Shown: positions 35,762 through 44,669, counted from the stretch's first letter. The stretch is 64,000 bases of DNA from Cryobacterium sp. PH31-L1 (GCF_030063145.1 NZ_JASISM010000001.1:620001-684000); one strand, 5' to 3'. Notes: generated by a model from the letters alone, not told the origin. Made by a program: numbers and translations.

Positions 35762-36256
35762 CTAGAACTCCACCCACGCACGGGGCAGCGGATGCTCCCC
35801 TCGCGTCGGCGGGGGGCGCTCGCTCCGCCGTTCCGCCCGGTACACCAGAAGCGCGGCCACGATGCCCGCCGCAGCGGCGAGTACCAGGGTGAAGGTGATG
35901 ATCAGGTATGCCCAACTCTCGCCAATTGTTCCTTGCACCGTCGCGAAAACGATCCCGAGCACCAGCACGCCGCTGGCCGCCCCCAGAGCGGCCGATGCTG
36001 TGCGCGCACCCGACGTTTTCTCGAGGGGCCGGTCGACGCACGCGACCACGATGATGCCGCCGATCAGAGCGGCGAGACTGACCGCCAGACCGACGGAACC
36101 GAAGAACAGAATCGCCCGCGCGACGCTTTCGACACTCGCCCCGGAACGGATCCAAGCATTACCGCCCAGGGCCATCACGACGAACACGACGGCCGCCAGT
36201 AGAAACCCGATTACCGGAGCCAGAAGCACAACAGGCCAGTAACGGTGAACCATCAT
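35762..36256 (-). CDS. Four-helix membrane protein of unknown function (paralogue 2)
   Basis: 164 residues beginning MMVHRYWPVVLLAPVIGFLL, with four hydrophobic segments and a charged, Pro/Arg-rich C-terminal tail (RAERRSERPPPTRGEHPLP). It shares the RYW..., GFLLAAVV, ..DRPLEK and VLGIVFATV pattern with the neighbouring gene. Function unknown. It starts 16 bases upstream of paralogue 1 and lies next to the AT-rich HsdR-like gene. Confidence 0.72.
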   Translation of the reverse strand: MMVHRYWPVVLLAPVIGFLLAAVVFVVMALGGNAWIRSGASVESVARAILFFGSVGLAVSLAALIGGIIVVACVDRPLEKTSGARTASAALGAASGVLVLGIVFATVQGTIGESWAYLIITFTLVLAAAAGIVAALLVYRAERRSERPPPTRGEHPLPRAWVEF

Positions 36257-36294
36257 GCCTCGAACTTAAAATGCGGAGATCGACGTGAACCTAC

Positions 36295-37389
36295 CTAGTC
36301 CTGATAACTCTTAATCGTTTCGCGGATGTCATTCGCAAATAGATAGATCTCATCGAGACTTTCAATAGGGTGGCGAGTCTCAACCTTCTCAGCGTCGAAG
36401 ACTCCGAGATACTTCTGCTTCTTTCCGTTGAAGTGAAGTCGAGCGACCGGCTTACGATTGTTGTCATCGAGAAGAACGGCGAAATACGACTTGGAATCCC
36501 TGTGCATCACTCGCTGAGGCTTCACCTCGCTGCAGGCAATCGCCTTAACGATTTGATACCCTTCCAACTCCTCAAGGGTCGTCTCGATCTCGGTGTCACG
36601 GGCGAGATCAACTTCAACAATGTCGTGGCTGTTGATGACACCGCCCTCTGTTGCTGAGGCTCCTGAGAAGTTCGACCCGCCTAACGCCGTCTTCAAGCGG
36701 TCATTAACCTGGTCATTCAGGAACTGCTTCGTAGACTTTGTGACCAAGGAAGTAAACTGCTCTCGGACTTTCTGCGTAAACGCACCCTCATAGACACGTG
36801 TCGTGAAGAATCGAATCCAGTCATCCTCGGGCTCCGTGAACTGAGCTGCGATAGTGCGCTTGATTTGACCAATGTACTTGAGCTCTTCAGCCGAGTTGAT
36901 GATCGAGTCCAGATCAAAGACTTCCTTGGTGAGTTTCCGCAGTTCCGGAATCAGTGTGTCGTCGATGTCCATCAAGTCGAGAACCAGAAACGGCTTCTCG
37001 TCCATGCGGTTGGGTGCATCCAGGTCCGTGTAGAACTGGTAAATCTCGCCATTTGTGAGAACGGCGATACGCGCATTGGTGACCGCGAAGTAACGGAAGA
37101 GTTGCGAGGCGTGTTCTATCTTCAACGCTTCCGTGGATTTCTTGCATTCGATGAGGATCTGGACCTCACCGTCGCGCATAATCGCATAGTCAACTTTCTC
37201 GCCCTTTTTCACGCCGACATCGGCCGTAAATTCGGGGACAACTTCCAATGGATTGAAAACGTCGTAGCCCAAAATGGTCGAGATGAACGGCATGATAAAC
37301 GCGTTTTTGGTTGCTTCTTCAGTCTGAATTGCTGCGCGCTGGTTGCGCACCTTGAGAGCCAATGCCCCAATTAGTTCTGCAAATTCCAT
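36295..37389 (-). CDS. Orphan HsdR-N-like (PD-(D/E)XK) nuclease
   Basis: 364 residues. The N-terminal half is the type I restriction-enzyme R-protein nuclease domain: TEEATKNAFIMPFISTILGYDVFNPLEVVPEF, then KVDYAIMRDGEVQILIECKK, giving D67, E81 and K83 of the PD-(D/E)XK site (short pieces quoted). No helicase motor, HsdM or HsdS follows. A C-terminal domain from about residue 270 (GYQIVKAIACSEV, SYFAVLLDDNNRKPVARLHF) is shared by standalone members of this family. It may defend against foreign DNA, but is unproven. Base composition is visibly AT-richer than neighbours, a sign of transfer. The start is 64 bases from a VapB gene fragment. Confidence 0.8.
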   Translation of the reverse strand: MEFAELIGALALKVRNQRAAIQTEEATKNAFIMPFISTILGYDVFNPLEVVPEFTADVGVKKGEKVDYAIMRDGEVQILIECKKSTEALKIEHASQLFRYFAVTNARIAVLTNGEIYQFYTDLDAPNRMDEKPFLVLDLMDIDDTLIPELRKLTKEVFDLDSIINSAEELKYIGQIKRTIAAQFTEPEDDWIRFFTTRVYEGAFTQKVREQFTSLVTKSTKQFLNDQVNDRLKTALGGSNFSGASATEGGVINSHDIVEVDLARDTEIETTLEELEGYQIVKAIACSEVKPQRVMHRDSKSYFAVLLDDNNRKPVARLHFNGKKQKYLGVFDAEKVETRHPIESLDEIYLFANDIRETIKSYQD

Positions 37390-37453
37390 AATTCCCCCGG
37401 TTTGTGGATCGCTACCTTCGACCTTATCGAAACAATCAGCGTCCCGGACGAGC

Positions 37454-37525
37454 CTAAAGCCTCACGTAGGCCTCCGTGAGCTCACGCCACAGGTCAGGAT
37501 CGATGTCGATGCTGGTGACGGCCAC
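37454..37525 (-). pseudogene. Remnant of a VapB-type antitoxin gene
   Basis: A 23-codon frame from GTG 37525 to TAG 37454-37456 reads MAVTSIDIDPDL then WRELTEAYVRL. The first dozen residues match the start of VapB antitoxins (family knowledge). A GGAGG site (37531-37535) precedes the start by five bases, and a 12-base palindrome lies upstream. The rest of VapB and the VapC toxin are absent, and the HsdR-like gene begins soon after, so this appears to be the surviving front of a disrupted vapBC operon. Confidence 0.6.
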
Positions 37526-37560
37526 AAGTACCTCCACATACGCATATACGAAATTCTCAA

Positions 37561-37572
37561 TTTGTATACAAA
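37561..37572. promoter_or_regulatory. Palindromic operator-like site before the VapB remnant
   Basis: TTTGTATACAAA is a perfect 12-base palindrome 36 bases upstream of the remnant's start, in an AT-rich stretch with further ATACG/ATATA words at 37538-37550. Toxin-antitoxin operons are often self-controlled through such sites, so it fits the remnant. The remainder of 37390-37609 shows no other gene. Confidence 0.5.
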
Positions 37573-37609
37573 GCTTTGCCTTGACCGCCAGTAGCGGCCA
37601 GTGCGTAGT

Positions 37610-38215
37610 TCAGTCGGTGTCGGGGTCGATGACCCGATCGCTCAGGTGTGCGCCGTAGTAGTCGGACTGCTGCGACATGACCTCGCGCATCGACTCGTCC
37701 CGGCTCACACCGTAGACAATGCTCATGAAGTTGAGTCCGCGCTGAATGGCCCAGATCCCGTCGTGACGATCCGGCGACAGAATCTGCGCCGGGTCGCCCA
37801 CGGCCACCCACCCGATCGGCACCACGGCACCGTCGTGCAGCCGGCTCTTGATCTGTACGACCCCATTGATGCGCACCTCGGCGCGTTTGCCGATCACCGA
37901 ACCGGGGAAGAGCGCTGCGCCGGTCGCTATGAAGGCATCCGCTCCAATGGTCGATCCGTTCACGTGCGCGTGCGGCCCGATCATGACCGAGTTACCCACG
38001 AGCGACGGATGCCCCGCCCTGCCCCGAATTATGGCATTCTCCATCACAACCACGTTTTCACCCAACACGACCGGGCCGTCCTCGGCGGTCACCACGGCCC
38101 CGTGCAGGATACGAACCCCGGCACCGATCGTCACCTCGCCGCTCACCACCGCGGTGGGCGCGATGTAGGCGGACTCGTGCACGACCGGCCGGTTTCCGCG
38201 ATGTTCGATCAGCAT
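37610..38215 (-). CDS. Gamma-carbonic-anhydrase-like hexapeptide-repeat protein
   Basis: 201 residues of left-handed beta-helix built from [LIV]-G-x4 repeats (IAPTAVVSGEVTIGAGVRILHGAVVTAEDG, VVLGENVVVMENAIIRG, SVMIGPHAHVNGSTIGADAFIATGAAL; quoted in parts). The closest family is gamma-carbonic-anhydrase-like YrdA/CaiE proteins. Histidines at HGAVV, PHAHVNG could bind zinc, but whether it is an active anhydrase or an acyltransferase-type relative is unclear. Divergent from the metzincin gene by 171 bases. Confidence 0.8.
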   Translation of the reverse strand: MLIEHRGNRPVVHESAYIAPTAVVSGEVTIGAGVRILHGAVVTAEDGPVVLGENVVVMENAIIRGRAGHPSLVGNSVMIGPHAHVNGSTIGADAFIATGAALFPGSVIGKRAEVRINGVVQIKSRLHDGAVVPIGWVAVGDPAQILSPDRHDGIWAIQRGLNFMSIVYGVSRDESMREVMSQQSDYYGAHLSDRVIDPDTD

Positions 38216-38386
38216 GCAAACACAATATCGACCTTCGAGCCTCCTCGCCCGATTTTGATCCGATGGTTCTCAGGCAAAATCTGACCGCCAGGGTGGGCGT
38301 TCCGCAGACGGCTGAGGCCTTGTCCCATCGGGCGAACCGCATTACTGTAGCGGTCACGTCGTGGCCAGCACCGGAAGGACACGAGA

Positions 38387-40123
38387 ATGACATTTGTTCG
38401 TGCTCCGAAGCCGTCCCGCACCATCCGTCGCACCCTGGCCATGCTCGCGCTGGGTGCCCTCGTTGCAACGTCGTTTGCGCTGGTGCCGAGCACCGTCGCC
38501 GGCGCTTCCAGCACAAACGCCTCAACCGTGACCACGGTGCAGACCGCGCTCGACCTCGCGAAACTCTGCGCCCGGCTCAAGATCACGGTCGCCAAGACCA
38601 CCCTGTGCAGCCACGGACCCGACCCCGTCGATGCATTCGGCGGTGCGGCCAGGTTGAAGCAGACATCCACTGCCGAGGAACACCGCGTCACCGCGGCGCC
38701 CGGCTCAGAGCTCACCGCGCTGTGCAGCGCCGGCGGTGTGAGCGGTAAGCGCATCGAGGTGATTTACGGCGTACCGCAGGATCGCACCAACCGGTACGCC
38801 CAAATGCTGGCCCCGCTGCGCGACATCATGCGGCACGTCAACAACAACCTCGAGGCAGCGGATGCCGCCACCAGCCAGAATTACCGCTTTCTGTGCACGA
38901 ACGGTGTGGATGTGACGGTGCGCAACGTGACACTGTCCCCGGTCGGAAACGACGCAACCTACACGTTCGACGATTATGCGATCAGCATGCAGAACCAGAT
39001 CGAATTCGGGCTGGGGCCGGTGAACTACATCGCCAACGACCGCCTGTACATCGCCTATATCGACCAGATTCAGGACGTCTACCCCTTCGGCGGTCAGGGC
39101 GAACTGACCGGCGACGATCAACCCAGCCCAGCCGCCAATGCCAACAATGACTCGCGGCCGCGCTACTCCATGTCGGCGTATCTGGACATGCCGGTGATCG
39201 CTCACGAGATCGGCCACAACCTCGGGGCGGTGCAGGATTCGGCGCCGCACTCGACCCAGGGCGGCCACTGCTACGACGAGGCCGACTTGATGTGTTACGA
39301 CGATGGCGGCCTGTATTTCGCCCTCGGGGGCGGGCTGACCTTTACCTGCGCGGGCCCCGAATCGGCCATCGACTGCCAGGATGAGGACTACTACTACCCG
39401 GGCACGCCACCCGCCTCGAACTACCTCGCCACCCACTGGAACACCGCCAACAGCGGGTTCCTGAGCCCGATCGTCTCGTTGACGGCACCGCCAACCGTCA
39501 CGGCCAAATCACCGGGAACCCTGGCCACTCGAGTCGCACAGACCGCCAATGCGACGGCTACGTTCAGTAAAGCCGTGTTGGGCGTCGGGGCGACCACCAT
39601 GAGGCTGAAGAACCCGGCCGGCACGGTTCTGTCCGCTTTGGTCAGCTACAACACGGCCACCCGCGTCGCGACGCTGAATCCGAGTGCCACCCTCCCGGCC
39701 GACACGAAATTCAGCGTGAGCCTCACCGGTGGGGCCTCCGCTATCCGCGACACGGCGGGAACCCCGCTGAGGTCAACGGGGTGGAGCTTCACGACCGGGC
39801 CCGCGCCCACGATCACCGCCCGTACGCCGGCCAGCGGAGCCACCGGCGCCAGTCGTACCGCGAGTGTCTCGGTGACGTTCAGTGAGGCGATGGCGGGGGT
39901 GGCGGCATCCACTTACACGCTGAAGAACACGGCGACCGGCGCTTCGATTGCTGCCAGCGTGTCGCGCAGCGGTACGACCAACAAGTGGATCCTGAACCCC
40001 ACCGCGACGCTCCCGGCCAGGACCAGTTTCACGGTCACGGTCACCGGCGGCACATCGGGCGCGCGTGACCTGGCCGGCAACCCAGTATCAACAGCCAGCT
40101 GGAAGTTCACCACGGGTAGCTAG
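38387..40123 (+). CDS. Secreted metzincin protease with two Ig-like domains
   Basis: 578 residues. Residues 1-39 form a signal peptide (RTIRRTLAMLALGALVATSFALVPSTVAGA). The catalytic zinc motif is H273-E-I-G-H277-N-L-G-A-V-Q, and a later PHSTQGGHCYDEADLMCYDD segment may supply the third ligand and disulfides. Residues about 367-465 and 472-578 are two Big_5/SwmB-type repeats (starting PTVTAKSPG and PTITARTPA), each ending W-[KS]-F-T-T-G. It is exported, probably degrading proteins outside the cell, and the repeats may bind polymers or the wall. It runs straight into the next gene with 9 bases between. Confidence 0.82.
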   Translation: MTFVRAPKPSRTIRRTLAMLALGALVATSFALVPSTVAGASSTNASTVTTVQTALDLAKLCARLKITVAKTTLCSHGPDPVDAFGGAARLKQTSTAEEHRVTAAPGSELTALCSAGGVSGKRIEVIYGVPQDRTNRYAQMLAPLRDIMRHVNNNLEAADAATSQNYRFLCTNGVDVTVRNVTLSPVGNDATYTFDDYAISMQNQIEFGLGPVNYIANDRLYIAYIDQIQDVYPFGGQGELTGDDQPSPAANANNDSRPRYSMSAYLDMPVIAHEIGHNLGAVQDSAPHSTQGGHCYDEADLMCYDDGGLYFALGGGLTFTCAGPESAIDCQDEDYYYPGTPPASNYLATHWNTANSGFLSPIVSLTAPPTVTAKSPGTLATRVAQTANATATFSKAVLGVGATTMRLKNPAGTVLSALVSYNTATRVATLNPSATLPADTKFSVSLTGGASAIRDTAGTPLRSTGWSFTTGPAPTITARTPASGATGASRTASVSVTFSEAMAGVAASTYTLKNTATGASIAASVSRSGTTNKWILNPTATLPARTSFTVTVTGGTSGARDLAGNPVSTASWKFTTGS

Positions 40124-40132
40124 TCTGGAGAG

Positions 40133-41293
40133 ATGCCCGACCTCGTCTGCTCCGACTGCGGCACTATCTACCCGGTGGAGAGCCTGGTCTGGCTTTGCAG
40201 CTGCGGCGGCATGCTCGACGTAGTTGCCTTTGATGCCGACGTGGATGCCGCGGCCCTGCCCGGCCGCGCCCCCTCGCTCTGGCGCTACGCCGAGGCCCTG
40301 CCGATGGCCGCCGACCCCACCATCACCCTGGGCGAGGGCTTCTCGCCGCTCGTGCCCTCCAGCGCGCTCCCAAACGCGCAGCTCAAGCTGGACTTTCTGC
40401 TTCCAACGCTCTCGTTCAAAGACCGCGGCGCCGTCGTGCTCGCGACCCTCGCCAAACGGCTGAATGTTCGAAGCGCCATGGTTGACAGCAGCGGAAACGC
40501 CGGCACCGCGATGGCCGCGTACTTCGGTCGGTCCGGCATCGACTGCACGGTTTATGTGCCCGAATCCACCTCGCCCGGCAAGCTCGCGCAGATGCGCGCC
40601 CACGGCGCCACGGTTGAACTGGTACCGGGTTCGCGAGCCGACACCTCCGTGGCGGCCTTGGAGGCGGCCGGGCGACCCGGCGTTTTGTACGCGAGCCACG
40701 TCTACCATCCGTACTTTCTGCACGGCGTCAAAACCTACGGCTACGAAATCTGGGAGCAGCGCGGGCGGGTTCTACCCGAGACCGTGGTCGTTCCAGTCGG
40801 CAACGGAACCATGCTGCTCGGCTGTTACCTCGCCTTCAGCGAGCTGGTGGCTGCGGGTCTCGCCGAGCGGATGCCGCGGATTGTCGCGGTGCAGGCATCC
40901 GCTTGTGCGCCGCTGGAACAGGCCGTGGCGCAGGGACTCGACTCGCCTGTGGCCGTTGACGTCGCCGGCACGATCGCAGAGGGGATCGCCATTGCCGCGC
41001 CGCCCCGGGGACGACAAATTCTCGCGGCTGTGCGCGCGACCGGCGGCACCATCGTCTCCGTCACCGACCGGCAGACCGCGGCCGCGCGCCAGGAATTGGC
41101 CGACGAGGGACTCTTCGTGGAGCCGACCTCGGCCGTGTGTTTCGCCGCAGTGCGCGCCGCCGTCGACTCGACGTTCGACTCCGCCAGCCACACCTGGGCG
41201 GTCGCGGCGAGCCTGCTCGCGGCCGAGTCTGTGGTCGTGCCGCTCTGCGGTGCCGGCCTGAAATCGCCCGGGTCAACCACAGCGAACTCATGA
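40133..41293 (+). CDS. Threonine-synthase-like PLP enzyme with N-terminal zinc ribbon
   Basis: 386 residues of the fold-type II PLP family. The Schiff-base lysine is K96 in LSFKDRGA, and SSGNAGTAM and VPVGNGTMLLG hold the phosphate and cofactor. The N-terminus carries C6, C9, C22 and C24 (CSDCG, LCSCGG), a zinc-ribbon found in threonine synthases of archaeal type. A regular thrC is at 53123, so this copy may act on another substrate (threonine, cysteate or phosphohomoserine relatives). GGAGAG touches the ATG. The stop overlaps the next small gene as ATGA. Confidence 0.82.
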   Translation: MPDLVCSDCGTIYPVESLVWLCSCGGMLDVVAFDADVDAAALPGRAPSLWRYAEALPMAADPTITLGEGFSPLVPSSALPNAQLKLDFLLPTLSFKDRGAVVLATLAKRLNVRSAMVDSSGNAGTAMAAYFGRSGIDCTVYVPESTSPGKLAQMRAHGATVELVPGSRADTSVAALEAAGRPGVLYASHVYHPYFLHGVKTYGYEIWEQRGRVLPETVVVPVGNGTMLLGCYLAFSELVAAGLAERMPRIVAVQASACAPLEQAVAQGLDSPVAVDVAGTIAEGIAIAAPPRGRQILAAVRATGGTIVSVTDRQTAAARQELADEGLFVEPTSAVCFAAVRAAVDSTFDSASHTWAVAASLLAAESVVVPLCGAGLKSPGSTTANS

Positions 41294-41457
41294 GTGACGA
41301 AGAATTTGCGGACGCCCCCCGGTGTCCCGCCTGCGGCACCACGATGATCACCGACGGCGTTGACACCGCCGAGGGGCTGGAATCCTGCCATCGGTGCCCA
41401 CGATGCCGACTGGTTATCGTCATACCCGGCCTCTGGCCGGAACAGGCCGATCCGTAG
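41290..41457 (+). CDS. Small zinc-ribbon protein, 55 residues
   Basis: A short gene starting in the ATGA overlap with the upstream stop. The protein contains C-P-A-C and C-x2-C-P-R-C pairs (RCPACGTTM, SCHRCPRCRL), which form a zinc ribbon. No family name can be given. The coupling suggests it works with the threonine-synthase-like enzyme, for example as a partner, but this is inference. Confidence 0.65.
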   Translation: MSDEEFADAPRCPACGTTMITDGVDTAEGLESCHRCPRCRLVIVIPGLWPEQADP

Positions 41458-41613
41458 CGAAAAACTTTTCAATTGCAGAAGAATCACGTTTATTCTGATG
41501 AACTTTCTTGAGAAGACCGCTTGTTCTTGCGCCAATCTGGGTTTAGCAGCCGATACCGGCCAGTTGAGTCAGCAGTCCCGGCTCAGCCCAACTCATACGT
41601 CGAAGGAATGAAC

Positions 41614-43230
41614 ATGACTGAGTACCAGAAAGACATCGAGGACATCGAAGCCCTCAAGCAGCAGGTCGGCAGCAGCTGGGACGCCATCAACCCCGAGTCC
41701 GTCGCCCGCATGCGTGCCCAGAACCGGTTCAAGACCGGCCTCGAGATCGCGCAGTACACCGCTGACATCATGCGCAAAGACATGGGCGAGTACGACGCCG
41801 ACTCCTCCGTCTACACCCAGTCATTGGGCGTCTGGCACGGTTTCATCGGCCAGCAGAAGATGATCTCGATCAAGAAGCACCTCAAGACGACCAACAAGCG
41901 CTACCTGTACCTGTCCGGCTGGATGGTTGCGGCGCTGCGCAGCGAATTCGGTCCGCTCCCCGACCAGTCCATGCACGAGAAGACGACCGTTCCCGCTCTC
42001 GTCGAGGAGATCTACACCTTCCTCCGCCAGGCCGACGCCCGCGAGCTCGACCTGCTGTTCACCGGCCTCGACAACGCCCGCATCGTTGGCGATGACGCCA
42101 AGGCAGCTGCGATCCAGACAAAGATCGACAACTTCGAGACCCACGTTGTGCCGATCATCGCCGACATCGATGCCGGCTTCGGTAACCCGGAAGCCACCTA
42201 CCTCCTGGCCAAGAAAATGATCGAGGCCGGCGCCTGCGCCATCCAGATCGAGAACCAGGTGTCGGACGAGAAGCAGTGTGGCCACCAGGACGGCAAGGTC
42301 ACCGTTCCTCACGAAGACTTCATCGCCAAGCTGAACGCCGTTCGTTACGCGTTCCTCGAGCTCGGCATCGAGAACGGCATCATCGTCTCGCGCACTGACT
42401 CGCTCGGTGCCGGCCTCACCCAGAAGCTCGCCGTGACGTACACGCCCGGCGACCTGGGCGACCAGTACAACTCCTTCCTCGACGTGGACGAAATCACCGA
42501 GGCCGACCTCGGCAACGGCGACGTCGTCATCAAGCGGGGCGGCAAGCTTTTGCGCCCGAAACGCCTGGCCAGCAACCTGTTCCAGTTCCGTGCCGGAACC
42601 GGGGAGGCTCGTTGCGTGCTCGACAGCATCACGTCGCTGCAGAACGGCGCCGACCTGCTCTGGATCGAGACTGAGAAGCCGCACATCGGCCAGATCGCCG
42701 GCATGATGAACGAGGTTCGCAAGGCCATCCCGAACGCCAAGCTGGTCTACAACAACAGCCCGTCGTTCAACTGGACCCTGAACTTCCGTCAGCAGGCCTA
42801 CGACGCACTCCTCGCCGAGGGCAAGGACGTCTCCGCTTACGACCGTGCCAAGCTCATGAGCGTCGACTACGACGAGACCGAACTTGCCGTGAACGCCGAC
42901 GAGAAGATCCGCACTTTCCAGCGCGACAGCTCGAAAGAGGCTGGTATCTTCCACCACCTCATCACCCTGCCGACGTACCACACGGCCGCACTCTCGACGG
43001 ATGACCTGGCCAAGGGCTACTTCGCCGACCAGGGCATGCTCGCCTACGTCAAGGGCGTGCAGCGTCGTGAAATCCGCGAGGGAATCGCCACGGTCAAGCA
43101 CCAGAACATGTCTGGTTCCGACCTCGGTGACAACCACAAGGAGTACTTCGCCGGTGCAGCAGCCCTCAAGGCTGGCGGCGTGAACAACACGAGCAACCAG
43201 TTCGAGGAACCGGCTTTGAGCAGCCACTAA
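41614..43230 (+). CDS. aceA: Isocitrate lyase
   Basis: 538 residues, the longer class of isocitrate lyase. The catalytic loop is DEKQCGHQDGK with C222; the magnesium site IIADIDAGFGNPEATY and the NNSPSFNW signature are present. It splits isocitrate to glyoxylate and succinate for growth on acetate or fatty acids; malate synthase is not in the window. Two nearby starts exist: ATG 41608 has its AAGGA too close, ATG 41614 has six bases spacing and is preferred. About 156 bases of AT-rich leader precede it, probably holding the promoter and catabolite control sites. Confidence 0.94.
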   Translation: MTEYQKDIEDIEALKQQVGSSWDAINPESVARMRAQNRFKTGLEIAQYTADIMRKDMGEYDADSSVYTQSLGVWHGFIGQQKMISIKKHLKTTNKRYLYLSGWMVAALRSEFGPLPDQSMHEKTTVPALVEEIYTFLRQADARELDLLFTGLDNARIVGDDAKAAAIQTKIDNFETHVVPIIADIDAGFGNPEATYLLAKKMIEAGACAIQIENQVSDEKQCGHQDGKVTVPHEDFIAKLNAVRYAFLELGIENGIIVSRTDSLGAGLTQKLAVTYTPGDLGDQYNSFLDVDEITEADLGNGDVVIKRGGKLLRPKRLASNLFQFRAGTGEARCVLDSITSLQNGADLLWIETEKPHIGQIAGMMNEVRKAIPNAKLVYNNSPSFNWTLNFRQQAYDALLAEGKDVSAYDRAKLMSVDYDETELAVNADEKIRTFQRDSSKEAGIFHHLITLPTYHTAALSTDDLAKGYFADQGMLAYVKGVQRREIREGIATVKHQNMSGSDLGDNHKEYFAGAAALKAGGVNNTSNQFEEPALSSH

Positions 43231-43245
43231 CTCCCACTGAGTGAC

Positions 43246-43279
43246 AAAGAGGCCCCCGTCGAAAGACTGGGGCTTCTTT
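43246..43279 (+). terminator. Terminator of isocitrate lyase
   Basis: AAAGAGGCCCC at 43246-43256 pairs with GGGGCTTCTTT at 43269-43279, including one G-T pair, over a 12-base loop, and is followed by a T-rich tail. It lies 16 bases after the stop codon. Confidence 0.85.
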
Positions 43280-43338
43280 GTTGTATCCTTCCGGACTTCA
43301 GACAAGGTCGCGATGGCAGAAGTGTGCCAAAGTCAGGC

Positions 43339-44664
43339 ATGGAACATTTTGACACCATCGTGGTCGGCGCCGGGGTAGCAGGGTTGGCTGCCGCTCGACT
43401 GCTGGCGCAAGCCGGGCGCAGCGTCGTCGTGCTCGAGGCCCGCGACCGCGTCGGTGGCAGGGTGTGCACAGACCGCACCGACGGGCTGGTCACCGATCTG
43501 GGCGCATCCTGGATCCACGGCGTGACGGACAACCCCGTGGCGGGGGCGGCCGCGGCGTTCGGCTTGCCGACCGTGGAGTTCACCGTCGGGGGTTACCAGC
43601 CGGACAGCCGCCCGATCGCCTACTACGGTCCGACCGGCCAGCGTCTGGGCGATGATGCCGCGCGGGCCTTCGCCGACGACGTGCGGGCGGTCGATGCCGT
43701 GCTCGTCCCGGCGGTCGCTGCCTCGAAAGCGGATGCCTCCTACCGCGACGCGACCGAGACGGCCTTGGCCGACCAGGCCTGGGGCGGGGAACGCACCCAG
43801 CGCGTGCGTGAATTTTTGCAGCACCGAAGCGAAGAGCAATACGGCGCGTGGATCGAGGATCTGGCCGCGCACGGTCTCGACGACGATCTCATCGACGGCG
43901 ATGAGGTGGTTTTTCCAAACGGCTACGACCAGCTGCCCGGGCGTTTGGCGGCCGGGCTGGACATCCGCTTTGACCAGATCGTCACCCGGGTGCACTGGTC
44001 GGCGGAGGGCGTCACTGTCACGACAGGGGGCGGCACGCTGACTGCGGGAACCGCGGTCGTGACGGTGCCAATCGGGGTGCTCCAGTCAACCGATTTCATC
44101 ATTGAACCGGCGCTCCCCGAACCGAACGCGAGCGCTCTGGGGCGACTCACAATGAACGCCTTCGAGAAGGTCTTTCTGCGGTTTTCGAACAAGTTCTGGG
44201 ACGAGGGAGTCTATGCAATCCGGCAGCAGGGGGCCGAAGGATGTCGGTGGCACTCCTGGTACGACCTCACGGCCCTGCACGGAACGCCGACCTTGCTGAC
44301 GTTTGCAGCGGGGCCGGTGGCCAGTGAGATTCGTGAGTGGTCAGAACAAAAGGTGGTCGACTCGATCCTCGCGCAATTACGGCGACTCTATGGCGCCCGG
44401 GTGGAGCAGCCGACCAGTGTGCACATCACCGCCTGGCAGGACGATCCCTTCGCTCGAGGTTCGTACGCCTACATGAAGCTCGGCTCGACGACGGCTGACC
44501 ACGACGATCTCGCTACGCCAATCGGTGGGGCGCTCCATCTCGCCGGTGAGGCAACCTGGACGGACGATCCCGCGACGGTTACCGCAGCCTTCTGCTCCGG
44601 ACACCGAGCGGCGTCGAATATTCTGCACCAAGAGATCCCGATCGCGCAGGTGTGGGCCGACTGA
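43339..44664 (+). CDS. Flavin amine oxidase
   Basis: 441 residues. The FAD Rossmann motif is DTIVVGAGVAGLAAARLL near residues 5-22, with VVLEARDRVGGRV after it, and the C-terminal block LHLAGEATWTDDPATV is that of flavin monoamine oxidases and polyamine oxidases. It would oxidise an amine to an aldehyde with hydrogen peroxide; the amine is unknown. The start could be GTG 43324 or ATG 43339; 43339 is chosen as the frame then begins close to the FAD motif. It ends five bases before the convergent SulP gene. Confidence 0.85.
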   Translation: MEHFDTIVVGAGVAGLAAARLLAQAGRSVVVLEARDRVGGRVCTDRTDGLVTDLGASWIHGVTDNPVAGAAAAFGLPTVEFTVGGYQPDSRPIAYYGPTGQRLGDDAARAFADDVRAVDAVLVPAVAASKADASYRDATETALADQAWGGERTQRVREFLQHRSEEQYGAWIEDLAAHGLDDDLIDGDEVVFPNGYDQLPGRLAAGLDIRFDQIVTRVHWSAEGVTVTTGGGTLTAGTAVVTVPIGVLQSTDFIIEPALPEPNASALGRLTMNAFEKVFLRFSNKFWDEGVYAIRQQGAEGCRWHSWYDLTALHGTPTLLTFAAGPVASEIREWSEQKVVDSILAQLRRLYGARVEQPTSVHITAWQDDPFARGSYAYMKLGSTTADHDDLATPIGGALHLAGEATWTDDPATVTAAFCSGHRAASNILHQEIPIAQVWAD

Positions 44665-44669
44665 ATCAG

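Noticed and set aside
36295..37389. Part of a complete type I restriction-modification locus
   Set aside because: No HsdM, HsdS or R-protein motor lies within several kilobases on either side; only the nuclease domain and its own C-terminal domain are present.
35308..37609. Prophage or integrative element carrying the nuclease
   Set aside because: No integrase, attachment-site repeat, tRNA target or structural phage gene is seen; only base composition and the vapB remnant hint at transfer.
41821..43305. Long minus-strand frame opposite isocitrate lyase
   Set aside because: Shadow frame, Val/Gly-rich without motifs, running across the terminator of aceA.
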